Assembly (NCBI RefSeq): GCF_001513785.1
Contig: NZ_LNQS01000009.1
Location: 1-64,000, forward strand
DNA: 64,000 nt
Direction of reading: 5' to 3'
DNA from: Rheinheimera sp. EpRS3
Lineage (GTDB): Bacteria; Pseudomonadota; Gammaproteobacteria; Enterobacterales; Alteromonadaceae
Part shown: one piece after another, positions 57,326-64,000 of the stretch
Layout of the letters: each line of letters begins with the position of its first letter
How positions within the stretch are numbered: position 1 is the stretch's first letter
Translations under genes and position numbers: made by a program
Notes under the pieces: model-generated
The model's input: the letters and a program-made list of their open reading frames with translations, nothing else
Database searches by the model: none
Told to the model about the DNA's origin: nothing

Positions 57326-57445
57326 AAAATGTCACCTGTTGCTGCAAAAACGGCGAAAGCATACGCCCAAACGGGGCTATTTGCACCTTTCTTCGTTTAT
57401 TCTGTATTTTTCAGCTAGCGATTTTGGTTGGTTTGAGTTAACTTT

Positions 57446-57462
57446 AACTGGTCGTAGCTGTT
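57446..57462 (+). promoter_or_regulatory. FadR-like operator upstream of the surface lipase
   Basis: AACTGGTCGTAGCTGTT matches the E. coli/Vibrio FadR pattern AACTGGTCnGACnnGTT at all fixed positions but two. It is 89 bases before the lipase ATG. No confident promoter could be aligned with it. FadR or a regulator of similar specificity is inferred, not shown. Confidence 0.4.
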
Positions 57463-57550
57463 ACAGGCTATATGTACAACAGGTTTCCAATAAGCAAGGT
57501 AAGTTTTTGCTTTGCATATAAAAAATAAGAGACAGGATAGGGGAGAAACT

Positions 57551-59908
57551 ATGAATAAGCTGACACTGAGTGTGGCTGTCGCGGTTGCATTGGGTTTAAC
57601 CGGATGTGGCGGTGATTCTTTAGATGATATTAAGCAAGATACCGGCGACAACACCGTTAAACCATATTCCAGAGTAGTATTCGATCCGGGTGCCGCCACA
57701 CCAAGGCTGTCAGTGCCAAATGATTTATTATTTCAAGGCACTACTGATGGCACTTTAACCACCGACTCTGGCACAGAGCCTGATTACACTAACCCACAGG
57801 TTGCATTAGGTGCGTTAGATGGCTGGTCGACCCAAAGCCCTTATTCTATTGCTGTAGATATAGCTCCTGGCGCGGCTTTAGAAGCCAGCTCAGTGCAGCA
57901 GCCCGGTGCAGTCCGGCTGTTTGAAGTGGTCATGCAGGGTTCTACTTCAGCAGTAGAAGAGTGCAGAACGGCTAACCAGGGCTTTGCTTGTCAGGTAGTA
58001 GCAGAGCTGACCTTTGGTCAGGATTTTGTGACTGCTGTAAGTGGTAACAGCATAGCTGTTGTGCCACTGCGGCCGCTGAAGCCCGCTACCACTTATATGA
58101 CAGTATTGACGTCATTAATTGAAGACAATAATGGTAACTCTGTTGCGCCTTCGACATCTTATGAACTGGTAAAACAAGACGACGAAACGCTGCCGTTAAG
58201 CACACCATCGCAGTTATCATTACAAAAGCTGATTAATAGTTTTGAAGACGTTATCGAAGCTGAAGGCGTTAACCGCGACAGTATTATTTATACGGCGGCA
58301 ATGACTACACAATCGATCTCGAATGTGCTGGCAACGGTAAAGTCACTAATGGCTGCACCGGGTTCGCCTTATGCACCTTCTGCACTTGAAGTGGCCGCTG
58401 TAGCGCCGGTATCAATGCTCCCTGGAACACCGCTTACCGGTAATCCGTCTTTTGATAATGTAATGCTGTATAGCGGCAGTTTTAACCTGCCTTATTATTT
58501 AGGGGCACAAACTGCTTCAGCAACATCAGCGCCATTAAGTACCCGCTGGACAGCTGCTTGCGATAGCGGCGCTATTTTGGCTCAGGCGCCTGCCGGTACT
58601 ATTCCTGCTGCTGCACAATCCCAGAACGATGGTGTCTGTATGGCATTAACGGCGACTCAGGCTGTGCAGTTACGTGATCTTGGTTTGGATAGCCGCCGCC
58701 ACCTGACGAAATTTAACCCGATCCCAAAAATCAATTCATATGAGTCGGTTGACGTTATTATGACGGCGCCAAATGCACCGGCGCCTGCCGCTGGTTGGCC
58801 GGTAGTAATAATGGCGCACGGTATTACCTCTTGCAAAGAAAATATGCTGGCGGTTACTGCAGCGTTAACTCAGCAGGGTTTTGCCACAGTAGCGATAGAT
58901 CAACCGTTACATGGTTCACGTGGTTTTACGGGTATTAATGCTTCGGGTGAAAGTTGTGGTGTAGCAAATGGCAATGCCACTGTATATATGAACCTGTCTA
59001 ACCTGCTGGTTACCCGTGACAACTTACGCCAAAGTATCGCTGATACGCTGGCGCTGCGTTTGGCACTAAACAGCATTGAAGGTATTAGCCTGAATATGGC
59101 TAATGTTCAGCTGCTGGGTATGTCGCTGGGCTCTATCACTGGCTCGTCAGCGGTGGCAGTTGCCAATACACCATCAGGTATTACCGCAGTTGATGCAGCA
59201 TACAATATGAAATCTGCTGCCTTATCTGTACCAGGTGGTGCGGTAGCCAATTTCCTGCTTGAGTCTGCCAATTTTGGCGCACTCATCCGCGCCAGCGTTA
59301 TTCTGGGCGCAGATGCGCTACAGCCTGGTTTTGTTGACTACCTGGAAGATGAAAGCCCCTGTATGGCACTGGCGGCCAATCCGGCCAGTTTCACCGGCTG
59401 TGCCGCGCAATATGTTGACGCGTACTTAGCCAGCTTGGCTGAGAGTGAGAGCACTGCGGCCACTTTGGCAGCTATCAGGGCCACTATCTCCCAGTTTGCC
59501 TTTGCGGCGCAAACTATTACCGATGCCGGCGATCCAAACAACTATGCCCAGTTATTGGTTGCAAGCGAGACACCGGTGTACATTTCAGAAGTGATTGGTT
59601 CCGGTATTAACTCGGCTACCTCTGATCGGGTTATTCCAAACCAGACGGTAGGTATGCCGTTGGGCGGTACTGAGCCACTGGCTAAACTGTTGGGTGCAAC
59701 TGCTATTAACGCTGTTGCCGGGCCGCAGCAACTGGCAGGTAATGTTATTGCCCGCTTTACTGCCGGCACTCACAGCTCGTTACTTGACCCAGCGGCTGGT
59801 AGTGCAGCAGCTACGGTTGAAATGCAAACTCACGTAGCATCCTTCCTGGCTACTCAGGGCGCATCAGTGGTTGTAGCTAATCCGGCGGTATTAGCGCCAG
59901 CTAACTAA
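57551..59908 (+). CDS. VolA/Pla-1-type surface lipoprotein lipase
   Basis: A 785-residue lipoprotein (lipobox LTGC, Cys19; acidic CGGDS after it, as in surface-exposed lipoproteins) of the Pla-1/cef extracellular lipase family. Vibrio VolA lysophospholipase belongs to this family. Features: SRVVFDPGAATPRLSVPNDLLF near the start, VVIMAHGITSCKENM (oxyanion region), nucleophile GMS525LG, and a C-terminal GTHSSLLDP with probable catalytic His. It would release fatty acids from lipids at the cell surface. ATG 57551 follows GGGAGA. A terminator follows. Confidence 0.88.
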   Translation: MNKLTLSVAVAVALGLTGCGGDSLDDIKQDTGDNTVKPYSRVVFDPGAATPRLSVPNDLLFQGTTDGTLTTDSGTEPDYTNPQVALGALDGWSTQSPYSIAVDIAPGAALEASSVQQPGAVRLFEVVMQGSTSAVEECRTANQGFACQVVAELTFGQDFVTAVSGNSIAVVPLRPLKPATTYMTVLTSLIEDNNGNSVAPSTSYELVKQDDETLPLSTPSQLSLQKLINSFEDVIEAEGVNRDSIIYTAAMTTQSISNVLATVKSLMAAPGSPYAPSALEVAAVAPVSMLPGTPLTGNPSFDNVMLYSGSFNLPYYLGAQTASATSAPLSTRWTAACDSGAILAQAPAGTIPAAAQSQNDGVCMALTATQAVQLRDLGLDSRRHLTKFNPIPKINSYESVDVIMTAPNAPAPAAGWPVVIMAHGITSCKENMLAVTAALTQQGFATVAIDQPLHGSRGFTGINASGESCGVANGNATVYMNLSNLLVTRDNLRQSIADTLALRLALNSIEGISLNMANVQLLGMSLGSITGSSAVAVANTPSGITAVDAAYNMKSAALSVPGGAVANFLLESANFGALIRASVILGADALQPGFVDYLEDESPCMALAANPASFTGCAAQYVDAYLASLAESESTAATLAAIRATISQFAFAAQTITDAGDPNNYAQLLVASETPVYISEVIGSGINSATSDRVIPNQTVGMPLGGTEPLAKLLGATAINAVAGPQQLAGNVIARFTAGTHSSLLDPAAGSAAATVEMQTHVASFLATQGASVVVANPAVLAPAN

Positions 59909-59928
59909 GTTGTACTGTTCTATCATGT

Positions 59929-59956
59929 AAAGCCCGGTTCGCCGGGCTTTTTCTTT
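59929..59956 (+). terminator. Terminator of the surface lipase gene
   Basis: AAAGCCCGG and CCGGGCTTT form a 9-bp stem around a TTCG loop, followed by TTCTTTTT. Confidence 0.92.
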
Positions 59957-60003
59957 TTGTCAAAGCCGTTACAATGCAGCAAAACGTTATTAAGGAGCCT
60001 GTC

Positions 60004-60999
60004 TTGGAGTTTATATACGAATATGGGATGTTTCTGGCCAAAGCGGTAACGCTGGTAGCAGCCGTTGCTGTAATTATCGGTTTAATCGCCGGTGCCGCTG
60101 CGGGTAAAGCCAGGCCGAAAAAAGGCCAGTTGCAATTTACCGATTTAACTGCGCAGTACAAAGCCGTAACTGAAGATATGCAGCAGCAGTTGCTGGATAA
60201 AAAACAGTTTAAGCAATGGCAAAAAACACAACAGAGCAAAAAAACGGAAACAAAACCCAGGCTGTTTGTGGTTGATTTCCATGGCAGTATGGATGCTCGT
60301 GAGGCAGAGTCGCTGCGCGAAGAAGTGACTGCAATACTGGCGGTTGCCGACAAGGAAGACGAAGTATTACTGCGCCTGGAAAGCGGTGGTGGTGTAGTGC
60401 ACGGCTATGGCCTGGCCGCATCGCAGCTTGACCGTTTGCGCAAAGCTGAATTAAGCCTGACTGTGGCTATTGATAAAGTTGCTGCCAGCGGCGGCTATAT
60501 GATGGCTTGCATTGGCCATAAAATCCTGGCGGCACCTTTTGCCATTGTTGGCTCTATTGGGGTTATTGCGCAATTACCTAACTTTAATAAGTTATTGAAA
60601 AAAGGCCATATTGATTTTGAGCAATTTACTGCCGGAGAGTACAAACGCACGGTAACGCTGTTTGGTGAGAACAATGACAAAGGGCGGCAAAAGTTTCAGC
60701 AGGAACTGGAGCAAACGCATCAGTTGTTTAAACAGTTTGTGCAGGATCACCGGCCACAGCTGGATATAGATCAGGTTGCCACCGGTGAGCACTGGTTTGG
60801 CTACCAGGCTTTGCCGCTTAAACTGGTGGATGAAATTCAGACAAGCGACGCTTATTTATTGTCGCAAATGCCACAGCGGGATCTGTTTCAGGTGCGGTAT
60901 CAGCTGCGCAAAGGCATTGCCGAAAAAGTCGGCATCGGTTCGGCAAATATTTTATCGGTGTGGTGGCAAAAACTGATGCAGCAATCAAGGATAGGTTAG
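60004..60999 (+). CDS. sohB: SohB-type S49 peptidase, membrane anchored
   Basis: An S49 (protease IV/SppA-like) periplasmic serine peptidase. The start is TTG 60004: AAGGAG (59992-59997) lies six bases upstream and the N terminus EFIYEYGMFLAK matches E. coli SohB; an upstream in-frame ATG at 59974 lacks a site. The 331-residue protein has one membrane segment, then VVDFHGSMDAREAESLREEVTA, LRLESGGGVVHGYGLAASQL, the nucleophile region DKVAASGGYMMAC, and APFAIVGSIGVIAQLPNF. It is slightly shorter than E. coli SohB (349). Confidence 0.94.
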   Translation: MEFIYEYGMFLAKAVTLVAAVAVIIGLIAGAAAGKARPKKGQLQFTDLTAQYKAVTEDMQQQLLDKKQFKQWQKTQQSKKTETKPRLFVVDFHGSMDAREAESLREEVTAILAVADKEDEVLLRLESGGGVVHGYGLAASQLDRLRKAELSLTVAIDKVAASGGYMMACIGHKILAAPFAIVGSIGVIAQLPNFNKLLKKGHIDFEQFTAGEYKRTVTLFGENNDKGRQKFQQELEQTHQLFKQFVQDHRPQLDIDQVATGEHWFGYQALPLKLVDEIQTSDAYLLSQMPQRDLFQVRYQLRKGIAEKVGIGSANILSVWWQKLMQQSRIG

Positions 61000-61021
61000 C
61001 AGGCAGAGTTAACTGCCTGCT
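60998..61021 (+). terminator. Hairpin after sohB (weak terminator)
   Basis: AGCAGGCAG and CTGCCTGCT form a 9-bp stem directly at the sohB stop. No T run follows. Copies of TAGCGCAGATG (61029-61039 and 61054-61064) lie just after it, the second coding for the end of the symporter. Confidence 0.4.
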
Positions 61022-61052
61022 TAGCGACTAGCGCAGATGGATAGTTTAGCGG

Positions 61053-62387
61053 TTAGCGCAGATGATGAAAATCGACACTTTCCTCTTTGTTTCCGGCGTT
61101 AATGTCGTTAAAAACATTAACGTCGAACTCATTCTCACTTTTACCTACAATACATGACACCATCGCATCGCCGGTAATATTCACTGCAGTGCGGGTCATA
61201 TCCAGTAAACGGTCAACGCCAATAATCAGTGCGATACCTTCTACCGGTAAACCAACCTGTTGCAGCACCATTGCCAGCATAATTAATCCTACACCAGGTA
61301 CACCTGCTGTGCCGATAGAGGCCAGCGTGGCAGTAACTATTACCATTAAATAGTCGGCTAATGTCAGATCCACTACAAAAACCTGGGCAATAAATACGGT
61401 GGCTACGCCCTGCATTATTGCCGTGCCGTCCATATTAATAGTGGCGCCAAGCGGCACGGTAAAAGAGGCTATGCTGTTTTTAACACCTAACTTTTTGGTT
61501 ACGGCTTCCATCGTAACCGGCATAGTGGCGTTGCTGCTGGAGGTGCTAAAACCAAACAGAGCGGCATCACGCATTTTACGGAAGAAAATTAACGGGTTCA
61601 GGCCAGTTAACAACTTTAATATCAAGCCATAAACGACCAGGCCATGTAATATCAGCACGATCATTACTACCGCAAAATATTTCGCCAGACTAGCAATCGT
61701 TTCAAACCCGAGTGTGGTAAACAGTTTTGCCATCAGAAAGAACACACCATAAGGGGCCAGATTCATCAGCAGCGTTACCAGCTTCATAATAACTTCGCTA
61801 AGATCATTAAAAACAGCCGCCAGCCGTTCACCGGCTTTGCCGCTTAATGCCATTGCCAGGCCAAATAATACAGCAAAAACAATAATTTGCAGCATATTGC
61901 CAGAAGCCATAGATTCAATAGGATTACTCGGGAAAATATCAATAAATACCTGAGATAACGGCGGCGCTTCACTTATATCAAAACTGGCATCAGACTGCAT
62001 TTCTACGCCTTTGCCCGGGTTTATCAGCAAGGCCGCAAAAATAGCCAGAGTGATGGCTATCGCTGTAGTTATCAGGTAAAGACCGATAGTTTTACCACCA
62101 AGCCTGCCCAGGCTTGAGGTGTCAGACAGCGAACAGGTGCCACACACCAGAGAGACAAACACCAGCGGCACAACCAGCATTTTTAAACTGGCTATAAAAA
62201 TCTCGCCACCAATATGAAAAATACCGTCAATAAAGAATGTTTTAAGTGGCAGTTCCATACCCAGAATATGCAGTATTCGTTCGTCCTGACCTGCAAGCAG
62301 CCATTTGAAGAAAAAGCCGACCAGAATACCTGCCGCCATACCAATTACAATACGGGCAGTTAACCCAAGTTTTTTATTTCCTGTCAT
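61053..62387 (-). CDS. Dicarboxylate/amino acid:cation symporter (DAACS family)
   Basis: A 444-residue transporter with eight or more membrane segments. Family motifs: MLVVPLVFVSLVCG, the serine-rich hairpin FGFSTSSSNATMPVTM, PLGATINMDGTAI and GIALIIGVDRLLDMTRTAVNITGD (substrate-binding region with Asp-Arg-Asp). It imports glutamate/aspartate or C4-dicarboxylates with Na+ or H+; which cannot be read from sequence. It ends at the + strand hairpin after sohB. Confidence 0.93.
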   Translation of the reverse strand: MTGNKKLGLTARIVIGMAAGILVGFFFKWLLAGQDERILHILGMELPLKTFFIDGIFHIGGEIFIASLKMLVVPLVFVSLVCGTCSLSDTSSLGRLGGKTIGLYLITTAIAITLAIFAALLINPGKGVEMQSDASFDISEAPPLSQVFIDIFPSNPIESMASGNMLQIIVFAVLFGLAMALSGKAGERLAAVFNDLSEVIMKLVTLLMNLAPYGVFFLMAKLFTTLGFETIASLAKYFAVVMIVLILHGLVVYGLILKLLTGLNPLIFFRKMRDAALFGFSTSSSNATMPVTMEAVTKKLGVKNSIASFTVPLGATINMDGTAIMQGVATVFIAQVFVVDLTLADYLMVIVTATLASIGTAGVPGVGLIMLAMVLQQVGLPVEGIALIIGVDRLLDMTRTAVNITGDAMVSCIVGKSENEFDVNVFNDINAGNKEESVDFHHLR

Positions 62388-62560
62388 AACATCAGACTAG
62401 TTTTAATTAAGCAGTGGCTCTAAGCCTAACAGGTTGGCCTCTGGAAAGGCAGATTGTGCTGGTTTTTTTTTATAAATTGCTATCACGCTTGCCAGATTAA
62501 TGGTTTAAGATACAGAATTAACAAAAACTATATAATAAAAAACAGCTTGGGAGAGTTTTA

Positions 62561-64000
62561 ATGCGAAACGTTCAGCAACTTATCGTTGCGCTGCTTTTAA
62601 CTATGTTAGCAGCCTGCGGTGGCGGTGGTACTCTTGACTCTGACGGCGGTACAGGCGGTGGCAACACTACACCGGTTTACAGCTTAGCCGTAACATTAAC
62701 TAACTCTGCAGGCACTGCTTCCACAGCATTAGCCCAGGCAACCCCATTAACAATAACGGCAACGTTAACTGCAACGAATAGCGGCAGCATTGCTAATCAG
62801 GTTATCAACTTTGCTCTTAGTGATACCGAGCTGGCTGTTTTAGGCAGTTCTGCTGGTACTGCACTGACTAATAGTAATGGTGTCGCAACCATCAGCCTGC
62901 TAGTTGGCAGTAAAAGCGGTGCGGGTACCGTATCCGCTATTTTTGGTGAAGCCACGGCTAATGCTGGTTTTACCTCTGCCGGTGATGGTGGTGATCAGGT
63001 TGATGTGACGGTAGGATCTGTTGCATTAATTGCGGATAGTTTGCTGTTAGGTTCTGGTGCGTCAGCTAAAGTAGAACTGACGGCACTGGTTCGTGATTCC
63101 AATAACGTTGTAATAGCTGGCGTTCCTGTTACTTTCGCAAGTGATTCCGGAGAATTAGTGCAGGTTGATGCAGTAACTGCTGCTAACGGTACTGCGAAGG
63201 CTACCCTGACGACTCAAACCAACAAAAACAATCGTGATATTGTCGTGACTGCAATCGTGCAACAGCAAGCGTCACAGTTAACTGTGGCCGTGTCTGGCAC
63301 TTCAATTGAAGTGGCTGCACCTAACTCTGTGGTCTTAGGCGATACGGCTTCAATAGACGTATTTTTAACAGACTCAAATGATACTGGCATTGCAAACACC
63401 GAGATTGAAGTGACGTCAGCTTTGGGTAATACCTTAAGCGATACCAGCCCGGCAACTGCTGGCTCTGCCGGCAAGGCCACCTTTACTTATACCGCAGTGA
63501 ATTCTGGTGTTGATACATTAACTGTTGCCGCATTAGGCGCAACCAGCACAATAACACTGAACGTCAGCGCAGATGAGTTTGCATTTGTGGCTGGCGCAAA
63601 TGAAGCTGAAATACTGGAAGTTAATCTGAATACTGCTCAGGAACTTGAGGTGGAGTGGTTGATTAACGGCGCAGCTAATGTGGGTGAAAATATTGTATTT
63701 AATACTACCCGAGGTGCAATTGCTGATGCTGCAGCTAATCTGGGTAGTGCTGTAACTGCTCAGGATGTTACAGACGCTAATGGTTTAGCACAAACTTTTG
63801 TACGTTCGCAATTTGCCGGCCTGGCGACAATCAGTGCAACTGGTGGAGTAGGTGAGGATGCCGTCAGCGCGAAGAAGGTAGTAGAGTTCGTTGCTGTTAA
63901 CCCGACAAAAGTTGAAACGCAGGCATTTCCTGCTCAGATTGGTGCTGGCGAGTCTAGCGCTATACGTGCAATCGTTCGTGATGTTAACAATAACCCGGTA
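62561..64000 (+). CDS. Lipoprotein with tandem bacterial Ig-like (Big) domains, 3' end cut by window
   Basis: An open frame from ATG 62561 runs 480 codons to the window edge without a stop. A lipobox LAAC (Cys19) is followed by a GGGG/Gly-Asp linker. At least four Ig-like units of about 95-100 residues follow (starting near 45, 150, 250 and 345), with recurring features such as VELTALVRDSNNVVIAGVPVTF and NGVATISL. A fifth starts near 455. Such invasin/intimin-type repeats give rod-like surface or adhesin proteins. A perfect TATAAT (62531-62536) precedes GGGAGAG and the ATG. Confidence 0.85.
   Translation, partial: MRNVQQLIVALLLTMLAACGGGGTLDSDGGTGGGNTTPVYSLAVTLTNSAGTASTALAQATPLTITATLTATNSGSIANQVINFALSDTELAVLGSSAGTALTNSNGVATISLLVGSKSGAGTVSAIFGEATANAGFTSAGDGGDQVDVTVGSVALIADSLLLGSGASAKVELTALVRDSNNVVIAGVPVTFASDSGELVQVDAVTAANGTAKATLTTQTNKNNRDIVVTAIVQQQASQLTVAVSGTSIEVAAPNSVVLGDTASIDVFLTDSNDTGIANTEIEVTSALGNTLSDTSPATAGSAGKATFTYTAVNSGVDTLTVAALGATSTITLNVSADEFAFVAGANEAEILEVNLNTAQELEVEWLINGAANVGENIVFNTTRGAIADAAANLGSAVTAQDVTDANGLAQTFVRSQFAGLATISATGGVGEDAVSAKKVVEFVAVNPTKVETQAFPAQIGAGESSAIRAIVRDVNNNPV

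Noticed and set aside
1..64000. CRISPR arrays, insertion sequences, prophage genes, toxin-antitoxin or restriction genes
   Set aside because: No regularly spaced repeats, transposase or integrase motifs, or defence-gene domains were recognised in any frame. The tRNA-Trp gene is not followed by an integrase or by a visible duplicated tRNA end.

Overview
The window reads as a chromosome segment of a gammaproteobacterium of the Alteromonadales type; I infer something near Rheinheimera, Arsukibacterium or Alishewanella. Protein sequences resemble E. coli, Shewanella and Vibrio homologues, and several E. coli gene neighbourhoods are kept: rluD-pgeF-clpB with divergent bamD; yfjD-ypjD divergent from ffh; rpsP-rimM-trmD-rplS; aroF-tyrA near pheA; yciK near sohB; serB near radA. 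The genus is inference. No phage, insertion sequence, integron, CRISPR array or plasmid function was seen. The DNA is densely coding and largely housekeeping, and no stretch longer than about 300 bases lacks a gene.

Layout. 1-180: tail of a 5S rRNA gene (end of an rrn operon) and two terminators. 0.28-2.3 kb: secreted S9 peptidase. 2.4-8.3 kb: tRNA-Trp, holD, rimI, prfC, argS, pdxH, yjjV. 8.3-14.9 kb: ytjB/serB divergent pair, an alpha/beta hydrolase, a large two-PilZ-domain protein, radA. 14.9-20.2 kb: bamD divergent from rluD-pgeF, then clpB with a sigma-32 promoter. 20.3-25.2 kb: pssA, an Aer-like chemoreceptor, gshA, an SLT lipoprotein. 25.3-31.1 kb: yfjD, ypjD, ffh and the S16-L19 operon. 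31.2-41.0 kb: a DnaJ-related protein, aroF-tyrA with TyrR-type boxes, a LOG-family hydrolase, a beta-CASP nuclease, a TPR protein, gloA2, a small K+ channel, a solute-binding protein, and pheA behind a leader-peptide attenuator. 41.0-53.8 kb: penicillin-acylase-family enzyme, cytochrome b and cytochrome c', a GGDEF-EAL protein, two amidohydrolase-family proteins and an M28 peptidase. 53.9-64 kb: a long palindromic element, yciH, a GAF protein, an aromatic/aspartate aminotransferase, yciK, a VolA-type surface lipase, sohB, a dicarboxylate symporter and the first 480 codons of a lipoprotein with tandem Ig-like domains.

How the genes work together. Three loci cover most of the Phe/Tyr end pathway: aroF-tyrA (entry and Tyr branch), pheA (Phe branch) and the aminotransferase at 55.3 kb (final step). 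aroF-tyrA carries TyrR-like operators, while pheA carries its own Phe-codon leader, so the two branches appear to be controlled by different mechanisms. A second theme is nutrient scavenging: the S9 and M28 peptidases, penicillin acylase, amidohydrolases, VolA-type lipase and dicarboxylate symporter carry signal peptides, lipoboxes or membrane segments. A third is cyclic-di-GMP signalling: one GGDEF-EAL enzyme and one double-PilZ candidate receptor.

I did not find a clearly new multi-gene system. The most informative findings are the pheA attenuator with its short leader peptide, the TyrR boxes, a FadR-like operator before the surface lipase, the double-PilZ protein, the paired partly degenerate amidohydrolases and the 98-base palindromic element.
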